Positions 49,453 through 63,119 of a DNA stretch of 64,000 nt are shown piece after piece. A program made the translations under genes and the position numbers. The notes beneath the pieces were generated by a model. The model was not told the DNA's origin. It saw only the letters and a list, made by a program, of their open reading frames with translations, and ran no database searches. Within the stretch, counting starts at the first letter, position 1; every line of letters starts with the position of its first letter. This DNA comes from Imbricaverruca yamaguchii (taxonomy: Eukaryota > Arthropoda > Thecostraca > Neoverrucidae): positions 272,627 through 336,626 of the forward strand of contig JAOTOL010001175.1 in the NCBI GenBank assembly GCA_034440575.1. Reading direction: 5' to 3'.

Positions 49453-50700
49453 TACGTTCAAATGATTCACGTTCATCCACGTTCAAATGGACCCAGGCAA
49501 GGTTGGAATTCTGAACTCACACGGTGTCGAGAATAACCCCTTTTATCTTGGCATGGCGCTTTTGTCTTACAACACAACATTACGCATTTCATCGAGTGGC
49601 AATTTATGGAGGTGTCCAGACGTGTGAAAATGCTATGTAGCCTGACAATAAGTATGAAACAAATAGATGAAACGAAAGTATTTCTGAATATGGACAATAA
49701 AAAAGCTATTCAAGTTTACCAAAAATGTTGGTATGATCTAGCACACATGTTAAATACTGTATTTTTAGCAAATGCTGCCTTTTTAGCTTCAATTAATTAC
49801 CGACAAGTAATGAGTACATGATACATGATGGTTATCTGAAGAACTGGATACATGACTATATGAGAGATATTGGCTAATAAAACACCTCTCGAAGCCAAAA
49901 CTGCATACAGATCAGTGGTCACCCCTGAATTGTCGCCGCTTTCATTCACACCGATGTCTTGTCGATCCAGCGAATTCGACCAGTGGGCATTTGGTCGCTG
50001 TCATATGCGTCGTAGATAATTCGCGATGCAACGCATGTACGGTACGTAGGCTTCGGTTGTGAACAATATGGGTTAGAAAAAAATAACTGATATACCTCGT
50101 GAAGGAAATGTGGATTTCAGCAGATTATAATCAGATTGGTCACGTCGAAATCCAAGCTATTTTTACACACGAAATGCATTATTTTCGGGTGAAGAATAGA
50201 GCACGGGACATGGCACAGAGAATGGAGTCGGAAAGGAGAGCGCGAGTGACGGCTTTCAAGTGTCCAAATCTGCGACAAGTGACATTTATTAAGCTGCCTT
50301 TGGAATCCAACACCAATCCAGCACCTGCGAATTAGACAGCACATGTCAGACTGTTGCAAGCAGCTCACCACTGCTTAATCCATGATTCCGACGGAGGGAG
50401 GGTGGGCAGGTCAAAACGAAGTGTCATAGATTAGGAATCAAATTGTGAGGCACTGAAAATTAGCACTAAAAATAAGCACTAAAAATTAGTAGCGGAGTAC
50501 AACCTAAGCATACATGGGAGAAAAATATAACTTGCAATGTCTTTATAACCATTGAAGGGTTTTTTAAATGAAGTACTAATATTTCAAGAAATTTCCAACG
50601 TTTCGGATTTCGTGATCAATTGCTGGGATTCGGTGATCATGTCGGAAGCACGAGGCGTCGGCAATCTAGTGGAACAATATAACTTTTGAATATACAGTCG
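49453..50700. other. No gene recognised
   Basis: Short open frames only, with no family match and no repeat seen. Confidence 0.5.
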
Positions 50701-50707
50701 AAGAACG

Positions 50708-53010
50708 TTTTGTTTGTTTGTTTGTTTATTTATTTAGCACATCATAGCACACATAGCATGAACAATTTTGCGATTGGCACAAAAGACCAAAATGATCTTA
50801 ATTCGAGGTGCCTCTCGCAACAACGTTTCCATCCAATAAAACTTGACCACCGACACGGTGCGACAATCGCCGCCCGCCCCGCCAGCACGCCCGGGCCCCA
50901 TCGTCACAAAGTATGCACACATGTGTGGTACTCATATTGCGCCCGCACCCGGCAGCACCTGGTTAGTTCTGTATGTTAATTTTTTGTGTTAAAGCGTTTT
51001 GTGTTGATAAGAAACGTCTGAAATGCTAAGGCTACACACAGCTGAAGGTTCTTACCGAGACCATTTCCAAAAATGAGCGTTTGTGAAATCTTCTTTTCGG
51101 TTAAGTTAGTGAACATATCTGTCGTGTTTCTCAGTTTGGTAAATATAATATTTCTATGGTAAGCATAAAGAGGACAGTGAAATATGAAATGAATTGCATC
51201 TTGTTTGGAATAGCCGCATGAGCATGATGGGTCATGTAGAGGATTGACAACAAATGTGTCTGCGTTTAGTTCAGTGAGGCCCATCCTGAACCTTGCATGC
51301 AGCGTGTTGCCTGGTTTCGTACCGAAACAATAATATTGTGGCGGTATCGTGGCACCTGTGCGACCCATAATTGCCCTCTTGAATTTATTGATGTTTCGTT
51401 CATACCTCAAATTTTCAGGAAGATTGTTCCACACCTTTGTTGTAGCCAGAAAAAAACGATTTTTGGAACAAGGCGATTCTATTTAGCGGGACTGTCAGTG
51501 TAGTTGAATTTCTGAGACGCCTTCCTGTAACTGTATGTCGTGGTTCAGTAACTAGTTTTCTAATATAAGTTGGTAGACCCGGACCTGCGTGCTTGATTTT
51601 GTGGAACAAAAGAAATTTATGAATTTCTCGCCGTGTTTTTAGCTCATCCAATCCAAATTTCGGTCTAATTTTTCCGGATGATGTTCTATATAGTGCACCT
51701 GTGATTAATCTAGTTGCTCTTTTTTGTAATTTCTCAAGTCTGAGTGCATCAGATATTGTTATATGTCCGTCATATATAGTATCTGCATAGTCAAACAGAG
51801 GCCGAATGTAAATTTTATACAAGTTACAGAGGATTTGTTTGGGAATCTTACTTGCAGCAGGATAAAGGGGGCTTAGTGCACAATTGACCTTTAGGATAAT
51901 ATCGTTTATGTGACTATGGAAGCGCAAGTCGGAAGAAAATGTAAGGCCGAGGTGTTTATGATTTCCTATGATTTCCTAAGCATAGTCTAAGCCTCCCATT
52001 CTGAGATTTAGCGGTTTACTGATACTCTTACATGTGAATCTTTGTTGGATCGTTTTTGCCGCATTAAATTGTATGCCCCATGTTGTTCCAAATTTGTGTA
52101 TAATATCGAGATCTTTTTGAATCGATTGTTGTGCTTCTAGTGAGCCTTGTATATGTGAAGCGTAAAGCGACGTGTCATCAGCGAAAAAAAGGATTTCATT
52201 TGTAATCATGTCTGCCAAGTCATTTAAATATATTAATGCCAAAAGGGGTCCCAAGACAGAACCCTGTGGGCAACCCGCATTTATGGTAGTTGGTGGTGAA
52301 AGGCTGTTTCCTACCCTTACACGTTGTTCCCTATTATGTAAGTATGATTGCAGCCACATCAATGCAGTGCCGTCAATCCCACAATGGTTTTTGCACTTAA
52401 AAATAAGCCCTGCATGCCATATAGTATCAAAATATTTGTGTATGTCCAAATATATACATGTAAAGTCAAGATTTCTATCTAAAGATGAATATAACGTATG
52501 TGTCAAGTAGAGCAACTGTAGTTGGGTCCCATGATATGGACGGTAACCACTTTGCTTTTCAGAGAGTATATTGTTATCAGTTATGTGTGAATAAATTCGT
52601 TTAAAAACTAACTTTCCTAGGATTTTGGACAAGCACGATAAGAGGCTAATTGGCCTATAATTTGTGGGATAAAAGCATGATCCTTTCTTTTTGGATATGG
52701 GCGACACATTTGCTTGTTTCCATTCCCTTGGGGAAAACTCCAAGTGATAACGAATTGTTGAATAATTTAGTAAGGGGTTCGTAGATAAGAATAGCAATTA
52801 GTTTAAGCAGCCTGGGAGGTATTTCATCGGGTCCTGTCGATTTATTTGGATTTAGATGGTTGAGTTGCTGAAGAACTTCATTTTCAGTAACTTGCATTTC
52901 TGCCAAACTTGGAATGCTATGATAATTTTGTGCGTCCATAGAAGGTAGTTGCAAGTTATTAGGCGATTGGGATTGTTTCGCAAAATGGGCGTTCAAGAGT
53001 GTTGCCTTCG
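50708..53010 (-). pseudogene. LINE family C, 5'-truncated, reverse transcriptase and C-terminal Cys motif, broken
   Basis: Starting in the pre-RT region (NHLNPNKSTGPDEIPPRLLK), it runs through WKQANVSPI, YRPISLLSCLSKILGKLVFK, CIYLDIHKYFDTIWH, GCPQGSVLGPLLALIYLND and an intact FFADDTSLYA at about 52180. After RT come ATRLITGALYR, LPENLRYERN and a C-terminal SCSCGYSKQDAIHFIFHCPL Cys/His motif. The 3' end is a (CAAA)n tail (tttg repeats at 50708-50730 on the plus strand). A few frame breaks are visible (51960-51980, 51420 and 52690 areas). It is of the Jockey/CR1 superclade; I cannot fix the clade. Confidence 0.87.
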
Positions 53011-53159
53011 TAGCTTACAATCGTCTATGAAACCTAAACTGATCCACCTTAAACTTTACTTCAATTACTCATAGTTCCTCAGTTGGACACGGTCATGTCG
53101 TGTGCGTTGGTAGACGCACACCGGCAGATGCTACGCCAGACGTTCAGCAATGACACCAT

Positions 53160-53520
53160 CATTGGAGGGCCCCCGAGCCTTGAGGCCTCAGTCGGCGCGA
53201 TTTTTTATCCGGTGCATCCATTGTAAGCCTCAAAGCATATTTTTATAAACTCTGCTCGATATTTCAAGGGTCCCCTTGTTTTTTATTGATATAAACTGAA
53301 CCATTCCGGGACCCTGTGCAAGCTATGAGGCCACGGTGCAATTTTTCTGCTTCCATCGCGATTTTTCGGGAGGATGGGTCTGACGATTTTTGGGTTCTGG
53401 TACGATTGTCTTAGGCTGCGGCGCGATTTGTTTGGAGCCCAGCAAGGTTTGTTTGAGCACTCACTATCGCCGTTGTGGGGTCGGGCGATATTTTTTAAGG
53501 GGATTCCCAGCGTCATTGTT
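53160..53520 (-). repeat. Degenerate about 28-bp array (gcgattttt..ggg type)
   Basis: About 12 loosely spaced copies of a GCGATTTTT-like core followed by a G-rich stretch. It is the inverse of the motif in 57840-59130. Copies are strongly diverged. Confidence 0.6.
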
Positions 53521-55955
53521 TTGAGGTGGGGGGCTTAGGCCTGCATCGACTGCAGTGGACTGAGCTTTGTTTTGAGGTGAATGGCTCACTTAACCTAACC
53601 ACAAGATACCGTCTCAGTCTCCGTAACACCCAACCCTACATCTTGTATTGCAATGTTTTGCAATGTCCTTTTCGCAGCGTTTTAAAAACAAATTGTGATG
53701 CCTATGATTATGAAAGTACTGAAGCCAATGTATTACGAGTCGCTACACGCCATGGCCTAAGAGGATCAAAATGGCACAGTCCAGGTGGCAGCTTGCGAGG
53801 TTTCCATGTAAACGCATGAAATAAACGTGACAACAGTAGTAGGGGAGACCGGGTATAGTTGATGCACGGGATTGTTGATACAACACCATTCTCTCCAAAA
53901 GCATGAAGCCGGTTGTCATTGCTACTGTTGCACATGTTGCTACTGACACCCTCATCTCGCACAAAAAACAAACCCGAGTCCTTTCGACTTCTGACTGCGG
54001 AATGGTGACGATGTGACACATTTGTGGACCGAAAGTAAAGTTTAAATCCCTTTGCTTCACCCTTAATTTCTAATTTGTCGCCCACTTGTTATTTTTTGAA
54101 GTGTCGGCTATCATTACTATGTTCTCCCAACTTTGCGACTGTGAATGCGTTTAAATTCATGATTAAAATGGACTGAAAGTAAACATTAAATCCCTGATAT
54201 ATTACTCAAATTTTATTCCATTACATAAATTTAATCCAAGTTCTTCCTGGGGTTGCTTTATGAGGCAGGGCTCTGTTGCTAAGCAGAGCTCGTTGCGTGA
54301 ACCATGACCTCAACACCCGATCAATTAATTCCAGTTCAACGGCGGAATTTGGGCCGAAGGTTTGAATTGCCGTCAATGCACCGACACGGCGCCCGATAGC
54401 TCGTCCCAGGCCTTATCGGGCCGGCTGTGAACTGACATCTCCTCGCTACGTCTCCAAAATGATGAATTATGTTGAGTTTCGCCAAGGTTGTGTCAACTTG
54501 ATTCGGTTTCCCCTGCCCAATGATTGCAACAATGACGTTTTTACAGTTTGCTTCACCTCAAGCGTAACAATTGTTGCTCTTGAGGTGAGAAGGCTGTAGC
54601 GAGAGAGAACATGAGCTTATCACGCGACGTCATCAGATAAGTACAGTAGATGCTATCCTAAAGTACGCCCACACATCCGAAAAATTAACCTGACTTCGGC
54701 CGCTTTGCTTTAGACACGGGGTATTTTTAAAACATTTTTTCCCAACTGTAAAATCAAGCATGTATTTGGAAGTTGATAGGGCCCTGCCTTCCCAACTTTG
54801 AAGTTGGAGTGGCAGTTTCCCATACTGGCATCACAGTACCTACACCAATGATGCATTTCACCTCATTAAACTTAAAAATTCAATAAGTAGTACTGATATC
54901 AGATCCCTCTTGGGGGACAGGATTTCAGCCCACACTGAATTAGAAGTTACTAACTGGCAAGTCTGGCAAGCGTTTTCAGTGGACGGCGAATGCTACTCTG
55001 CGCTAGTTAAGGTAGAAATTCGAATTATCACGGCCCATACAAAATGGGTAGCTGATTGCATGAGTTGGCTTAGATGCTGTACTAGCTGCATGTGCATGCG
55101 AGCAGCATGATTTCAAGCTTAATAATCCATACATTTTACATATCGTTCAGCACCTTGCCAATAAACATATGTGTATCGACCTTAAACCAGTCAACCACAT
55201 CGGCCTTTGAATAAGCCGACCATCCGCTGGCGTCAGTTCCCAACAGCCCAGCCCCAAGCCGGCGTGGGAAGACCACGCATCAACTACCCCTCCCCTCCCC
55301 GACGACCGCACGATACAGTGCCTCACCCTCGCCGTACCGAGTGAGATGTGCACGTTGCCAGTGGCGTCTTCAGCTTGATCTCTAAGGACACTTACACATG
55401 ACAGTGGCAGGGAAAAGATAATGAACCAACGGCGCAGCAGCATACAGATCTGAAGATACTGGACACGTTGACAAAATGATGAACAGTTCAACAGCTGTGT
55501 CCGCCACTGCAGTCGTCCGTTTCCCAGCCTGCACGGCTAAGCGCCCGACGTCGCAGCCCGGTTCATATTTCCCAGAGGAGGCGAGCTGGCCGCGATCTGA
55601 ACGGCCAGCCTGCGTCTAAAGCAGAGCTGATCTAGAAATGGCTAACTAATGGCGATCTTGCAATTTCTAATGGAGCACTGAATCGATACAAAGCAAATGA
55701 GTGTTTCATATCAGTGATAAAAAGGCGTAAAATAACCTTATGCTCATAATAAAACAAAGACATAGATCCAAATTCCCACTGTATCTATTTCTGTCACAGG
55801 CCTTCCTCAACAGCAAACATTTTGCTTTAAAAAAATCACAAAAACACACGCCTAATGCACCTCATCTCGTGCCACCGCACAGTGAATCGCCTTCATTTTA
55901 TATGTAACAATATCTACCTACTCGTAAAATACATACAATTTATGATCCGTGTGTG
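53521..55955. other. No gene recognised
   Basis: About 2.4 kb with short chance frames. No repeat or RNA gene seen. Confidence 0.5.
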
Positions 55956-55959
55956 TATT

Positions 55960-57130
55960 ATGCATGTGTCAACTGCGGCTGCGGTTGTATTGCATGTGTG
56001 CTTTCCTCAGGTGGTGTAAGGAACTGGGTTTTCTGAGGGTCCAGGATGCTGTCATTGTGTTTAATGGAGGTCTTTTGGCCCTAATTTCAATTGGTTCGGT
56101 GATTTTGAGCTCAGCTATATCTTTGCAGACTTGCAGAGTAGATATGCTGAGTGTTTTAGAGTCCAAAGTGCTGCTCCCATGAGTGATTGTGAAGTGTTCG
56201 CCAAATGGGATATTAGCGGTTGTATTTTTAGCGTCTCCAAGTGCACATTAAGTCTGTCCCTGACAATGCTTTTTGTTTACCCTATATACGTCATGTCCCA
56301 TGGTAGGCATAGCTGGCATGTTATAAGGCAGACGCTGTTCCGTGTGTTGCATCTGCTTTGAAGTCCTGCGAGACAACGGTGACACTGTTTTCTCCCAGCA
56401 GGACACGGGTGTTAGTTGAGAGCGGACTTGGTCAATGTTTCTGAAAGTGTTTTCCCACTCTGCAATGCCACACGTATTGATAGTTTTAAGGTTTTGATTG
56501 CCGCTGTTATTTTTTGATGAGCTCAACATCTATGTAGGGGAGGCTGACGAAAGTTGCGTTGTCTCTGGGGTCTGAACGTCGCGTTTGTGTATGTGCACTT
56601 CTCATGGGGTGTGCTACCTGAAACATTGCTCTTTTGATCATGCGAGGTGGTTTGCTAGAAACAAAGTGTCGATTTTTTGCATGCCATGAGTCTAGACATT
56701 AGCATTAGGTCCGATACGCTTTGATCTCAATGTCTGTGCATACAAAACTGCTCTTTTTGTTTGGATGGGGTGTGCCGAGAAATATGGAAGGGCTATGGGT
56801 GCCGCCATCGGTTTTATGTATAGCTCGGTCATGTGATAATCGTCCTTGTTGATGGTCAGAAGTGTTTCAGGAAAGGTACTTGTTGTTTACTAGAATGGTC
56901 ACTGCGCTCCATGGATAGCTTTATGGAGGGACGGAAGTTGTTGAGAAAATTGAAGTATTCGTGGAGTGCTTTTGATCCGTGTGTCCAAATACCCAGGACA
57001 TTATCAATTTAGTGCATACATGTTGTGGGCTGGTGTTGATTTGACGTCAGGAGGAGTGTCTCAACTGCGTTCAAGAATATGATGGCCAGTGGTGGAGCAA
57101 TCCGACTCCCCATAGATGCATCATGCATAC
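55960..57130 (-). pseudogene. Penelope-like retroelement remnant: RT C-terminal part and GIY-YIG-like tail
   Basis: On the minus strand from about 57115: MGSRIAPPLAIIFLNAVE, then C-M-H-stop-I-D-N at the place of the RT catalytic Y-x-D-D, then WTHGSKALHEYFNFLNNFRP with PSIKLSMER and VPFLK, and ELYIKPMAAPIALPYFSAHP. This is the order of Penelope-like RT (W-x-H-G..L..LN..H..I...E....PFL; KPT...S.HP). Further on, LPYNMPAMP and ITEPIEIRAKRPPLN resemble the GIY-YIG endonuclease end (E.I.I....LN). The YxDD site is lost and stops are frequent. Confidence 0.68.
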
Positions 57131-57835
57131 ACATACGGATCATACACTTTCAGGTGGTCTTATGTCAATGAGCAGATCACGACTGTGCCCATCGGGCATA
57201 TGTGGAGGGAGCAGACACATACCCATCTCGTCCACAATACAGAGGGCATATCACGTCCGCCCACTTCCCCCGTCCACAATGCTACCAGTGAGCTTGGTAA
57301 CCCGAGTGCTCGTCCCTCGCAGGCGACTCTCCCTCGTTGCACATGCGGTTCGCACATACCCTTCAACTGAAGGGTATGTGGGTAACTGCGTAGTGGCATT
57401 GACAGCACGTTCAACATTGTATTCAAATTATGTCGTTGAACAGAAATGGTTCGATAAAATGGCGATGTCATGGCATATTTAACAATCTCTGCTTAGCAAA
57501 GACGCTGATCACAAAATTTAATCGATGAAGACATTTGACTAAAAGTACAAAACACCGAATTACAACGGAGACTACAATTGAGTCTTTTCATCGTCCACTG
57601 ATGTGCACGTCCAGGCTTAAATTTAAGAACCCCGAAGATAATTAGATGAATTTAGGCAAATTGCAGAGTGTATATTTCTTAATAATACTTATGGTGCAAG
57701 CAGACAAAAGGGCATAGGAATGTCGATGGTGTGCGATGTACTCCATAGACGTCATGGTTGAGCTATGCAATCATTGGGGCATGCACAGTGGCGTACCTAA
57801 GGGAGGAAGCACTGGAGCAGTCCCCCTCTCCATGA
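57131..57835. other. No gene recognised; contains a perfect 12-bp-stem hairpin
   Basis: cacatacccttc and gaagggtatgtg flank a four-base loop at 57353-57380. Nothing else stands out. Confidence 0.6.
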
Positions 57836-57839
57836 TAGG

Positions 57840-59130
57840 TTGTGGGCCCAAACAATTGCGCCTCGGTGCGGAAAAATAGCGTCACGCTACCTAAAAATCA
57901 TGTTGGAGTCCCTTACAATCGCAAAGGGGCCCACACACATCAATGGGCCCGCCAAAAAGTCGCGCAGGAGTCCCTAAAAGAGGCTGGGCCTCTCAAAATC
58001 ACACCAAGGCCCCTAACAATCACATTGAAGACCTCAAAAATCGTCCCGGGACCCTAAAAATGAAGTTGGTAGCCCAAAATGTGGGACCGGACTCGCGAAA
58101 ATACTGTTGGAAGTCGCGCCGGGACACCGATAAGTCACGCAAGTGCCACATGAAATTACGCAAAGGCTTTAAAAGGTGTGATTGTGACTCTGAATCTCGC
58201 CGAGGGCCAAAAAGTTTATCCGTGGCCCCGAAAATGACGCTGGACCCGAAAAAGACTGTTCGGGCCCTCGAAATCACACTGGGTCCGAGAACGTCGGGCC
58301 GTGACCTCTGATAATCGCACTGGGGGCACAAAAAGTTGGATCGGGCCCCTGAAAACCACGCTGGGAGGAGAAAACGTCGCACTGTGGTCCTTGAAAATCA
58401 CGATGGTGACCGCTCGCATGCCAACAAGCTTGCACCGAACCAGACAATTTGTGCCGGGAGAGCCAACTTAACACTGGGACCCAGATAAGTACAACACGAT
58501 TTGAGAACTAGCGCTAAATCCCCCCTCAAAAACATATCGCGCTTTGGCGCACTTTGGACCAAAAATTCATGTCGCTAGTCATATAAATCCTGGTCGGGTC
58601 ATCAAAAATTCCCCTCAGGGCTCCCAAAAGGTTGCGTCGGCGGTCCCAGCTAAGCACAGCGTGGCCCCAAGATCGCATCGAAACCCGACAAAGATCAAGC
58701 CGGATCCCTTCAAAAAGAGATTCATAAAAATGTATGTCCGAGCCAGGAAAATCGCTCCTTAGCTCAAACATACCACCAGATGCCTTAACATATCGCATAC
58801 GGCTCCTAAAAACGCACCGGAGGTTAAAAAATCGCCATGTGACCCCCCCCCCACACACACACACAAAAATATGTCGCCGGTGGCCCGAAAAAATCAGGCC
58901 GTGGCTCGGACTTTGCATAATTCAGGAAAAGTCAACACAAATTGTGTCGAGCCTAGAGAACTGGCGTCGTATTCCCCCGGAACCATGCGCCTGGACCTGA
59001 AATGTCGCAGGGGGACTCCAGGACTGGAGCCCCAAATATCGTCTTGGGATCCCACAAAATGTGAGCGAGGAACCACAAATAAGCACAGGGGGATCCTAAG
59101 AGCGCAACTGGAGAACAAAAATGCACCTCG
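57840..59130 (+). repeat. Degenerate about 25-30-bp array (ggcccctaaaaatcgc type)
   Basis: Around 40 loosely conserved units built on a purine-C box (gggccc or ggaccc), then an A-run with TCGC/TCAC and a G-rich end. Spacing varies from about 24 to 32 bp. It is the inverse orientation of the array at 53160-53520. Confidence 0.7.
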
Positions 59131-62100
59131 TCCTCCAAAGCGTACCGACTCTGGTAAAAAGTGGCGGGGCCTTCAGAACCATATACATTTACAAAAAATA
59201 TACACGAACACTATTCAATTATGTTTGCCTGCCAATATTTGTCTGCCAGATACCGAATAAAGAATGTTCAGCCAGCGATCACCCGTCTTTTCTGCTTTTA
59301 ATCCTTTCCATTTATGCCTCCCCACACACATGCACTTAGCGGAAGTTGACGAAATTTTGATTAAACAGCAATGGTTTCACTCGCACCAGGGAGATAAACC
59401 TAGTATAAAAAAAATCATCCATCAGTCTTGAAAAGAGTTCTAAGTCAGGCAAGAAGTGTGAATTTGAAAGTACTTATATTGTGATGATAGTCCTTTTTCA
59501 GCATCACATGCTGCTGTTAGTCGCCTACCCCCATCTCCCTTAACGGCGAAAGTTGTTTGTTCGCTCTTGAAATTCTCGGGTTATCTATCCAAAAGTGCTC
59601 AATCGCGGTATTTTGCGAGATTCCTGGGTGCCACCCTGCTGTTGACTCTGACCCTTCCACTTTTTGAGACGTTCCTACACCTATGATGACTTGCAGCATA
59701 TTTAGTTGTAATTAAAGAATAATTGAGCAGGTCTCCACATCAGCTATTGTGCACAGATGCTCTACCTACATAGGGAATGGCATAAGATTAAGAAGCAAAT
59801 AATTCTGAGGTGTTTTGATAAACTTGACCCAGGTGGTCCCTATTTAGGAATCGTAAGCATGTGCTAAGATTACAATAATTTTATATATTACCTCAAGATT
59901 TCAATTCGTTGCCATTTCCAACTGGTATATGGTTAGTAAAACTACTGTTGTCAGATATGCGATACAAATAAATTAAGATTTCCCATCCCTGCAATTGATT
60001 GAATCTATCATATCAAAGACCATATAATTGATGGCGGCCACCTTGAAAATGTCCGCCATTTTTGTCAAAGGTCGAATCTGAGATGCCCATATAGCAAAAA
60101 AAAATCATTGAGACGTAGCCTAGCTGTGCGCAAAATTTCATGACGGTATCATCTAACCCACGATACTTTCATGTATTGACAGTACCACTATGTCGAGAAG
60201 GGTAAAATCCCGCACTATCTATGACTCTTGGCCGGACCCTGGAATTAGAGGAAAAGATGCAGGGCTATAACCTGGCGTTGCAAAGCTGTACTTTGTCCCC
60301 AGAGACTCAAAGCATCAATCAAATTATTACAATTTGTGCCCTGCACTTATGAGGTTCCACTGCAATACATGCGGCTTCGGAGTTACCGTGTCGCAGGCGA
60401 CACGTACCATGCAATCCCGGGTGAAAACTTTGGAACATGTGACTGCGTTACGATGAAAGATATCGTAAGCATACGCCCTTGCTCAATATCTACACATGTG
60501 CACTGCACCACGCAAGACAAGATGGCCTTGCTACTTCGATTCTGCTATTAGTGCTTGCTACGATAACATTATCGCTGTGCTTAGTTCCCAGTTAGTGTCA
60601 GATGTGCTCTGCTACAGATCAAGTAGAACACGAAGAGATGTGTCCCAGAACCAAGTAATCGCTAGATCTTAGTGGTGACAAGTGGTAATTCTCTACTCCA
60701 CTAATGCCATGTTCACTCGTGATATAATATCGCTCGTTAGGAGACGGAGCATCAGATTTAGCTGCTCCCCAGTATCCTGAAATCCTAATGTGGAAGCCAT
60801 CGCCTGCTTTATCCTCCAACGAACAGACTTCTTGAATTGATATCTATGAAGCTTCATGACATCCGATAAATGTTGTGAACTCTGAAGTGAAGAGTACATG
60901 TGTTTTCATCAGTTGTTTTGGTAAAGTGTCTTCTCAGCGTGACAAAAGCAACCGAGGTGTGCGCCATTACTGTCATCGCACTGCAATGCATACCTCCAGA
61001 CTTCTCTGTAATATTCGGCTGCTGATGTCGGTCACCGGACCTCTCGTGTGCCGCCGAATAGTCGTCCATCCAGCACGTCTCAAATCGTGTTCTAGATAGC
61101 TGTGTTCATCTTGATTGATAGGTAGCTCGTGCAACAGTTCTACTACTTCAAAGGCAGGCAGGACTACAACATGGCGAAATATGGTATCTGCACTTGAAGA
61201 CCAGACTAAACTGAAACCGTAGGTTCTGATAGATTCTTATCGATATAGTTCGGACACCGGGAAGCCCAGAAACCATAATTTATGACCTGTTTTCGAAATG
61301 GTACTTAGGCATCGTCCCAACATAACTCCGACCAGATCTTTATCATTGTATTCAAGAGTGCTATGCATAAACAGACGTATATGTGTGAAATATTTGTACG
61401 TATATTGAAACAATGTTCACGTTCCTATTTTAGTGACATAGGCATTACATTTCGACACGTGTGTACCGTCATAGGCACATGTTTGAAGACAACCTTGCAT
61501 ACATTAAAGTTTATAGAGCTCTCACGTCGAGACGCCATGACAGGCACAAGTTATCTTTGCCCATAGTGGGTTATCGCTGTCGCTGATAACCCACACCTTA
61601 CTGATAATCCCACCGGGGAAGCATCCTTGGTCGTCCGGGTCCAATCAGCAGTACACTGGGTTTCGGGGAAGCTTTGGACATCAAGACTGGCTAATGGCAG
61701 ATTGAAATTATGAGATTTGGCCTGGGTCTCGGGCTAGAGATAAGGTACAGAGAGACATGATCGGTGACCGATGGACCGGCGCGTTTCCGAAGGCCCGGTG
61801 TGTTTATTTACTGTCTCGGCGTACTTTTTATGATGATGTCACTTTGCGGGCCCCTGGTTCTCATGACGTCTGCAGCTCCTGTGCGGTTTGAGGGCCCGGG
61901 CGCGTTTTGGCCCCGGTGTGTTTGGGCTCCTAGTACGCTAATATAAGGTTCCAGCGCATCTGTATCAGCCCTATCCAGCGTTCTAACTCTGCACTGCAAC
62001 TGTGTAGCTTTTCTTCTGGACTCACTGTGTTTTGGAGGCTCCCGGGATTTTGTTGGGTTTCCGGTGACTGAGGGCACTGCTATGATTATTTATAGCCCCC

Positions 62101-62690
62101 GATGGGATATTTGGTGTCCTCAACACAAATTTATGCTGCCCCAGTTCGACTTTTGTGACATATTTTGAATACACTTCATGGCATGTTATGATAGAAGAAC
62201 CATGGCGGTGAAGATTGGTACGATGAATTGAATTCTCATATTTTTTGGTTTGGTGTAGGGTTACATGCGAATATAGGAGGTGTACAATAATTTTTGGGAT
62301 TATTTTCTGTTTGCCGAGGAAATGTCATCGTGTAATGGTAATGGTACATATTATATCAAGGTATAAATTTATCAGGAAAATACAATAGCTGAATGCCAGT
62401 CCATCTTATCCCTAAGGAATGGGTGGATCGATGAATTATTATGGAGGCACATGTCCAGAAGGGAACCACTTAGCCTTTCAGGGGGACCTACGGTTGAAAA
62501 AAAAATTGAGGGGCACACGCGAACATTCCCGCAGGGGCGCATTTTCCTCATGGAGTGGCGCCCCTGGCTAGAATATTTGAGGCAGGGATACAGTCGGGTC
62601 TTCCAAGAGGAGCGCCTTTCCTTCAAAGAGGGAGTACCCCAAAGAGGGAGTACCCCTCTTATAGGGCCTTCTCCTATGGGGGCATATCTG
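59131..62690. other. No gene recognised
   Basis: About 3.5 kb without coding or RNA signals that I can support. A 17-bp direct repeat caaagagggagtacccc occurs at about 62625 and 62641. Confidence 0.5.
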
Positions 62691-62695
62691 ATTCT

Positions 62696-62866
62696 AGGAC
62701 AAGTGTACGTATGGCAGATGTACGTAAGCAAATGCACTTAAGCTCAGATGTACGTATTGCAATTGTACGTAAGCGCAGATTCACGTATGGAAAATGTACG
62801 TATGCGGAAGTGTACGTAAGTGCAAAAGTACGTATGCGCAAATGTGCGTAAGCGCAAATGTAAGTT
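62696..62866. repeat. Short degenerate GTACGTA array
   Basis: About ten copies of a 16-18-bp unit with core tgtacgtaagcgcaaa. GTACGTAC-type self-complementary cores alternate with gcgcaaat. Confidence 0.85.
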
Positions 62867-63119
62867 GTATCCGTGCCTGCAGATAATCGCATTTGAACTA
62901 CAAACAATCGCTCTTGGGCCACCAATATTCCCGTCACGCCCCCAAAAAAAAAAAAATTACCTCCCAGTCAGTGCCGCTCGTTTTACGCCCACAGGTAATG
63001 CTTGACTCATGACGACGGGAGGTCACGGTTCACAATGCTACTATTAATGGCATGCACTAGGTGTGGTCCAACAACAGTAAAAGCACCTTGAGCATCGTGA
63101 TTCTGATGCTGTCAGCACT

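Noticed and set aside
50117..50371. Short frames near 50.1-50.4 kb as small genes
   Set aside because: Both strands are open by chance, with no family match and no context.
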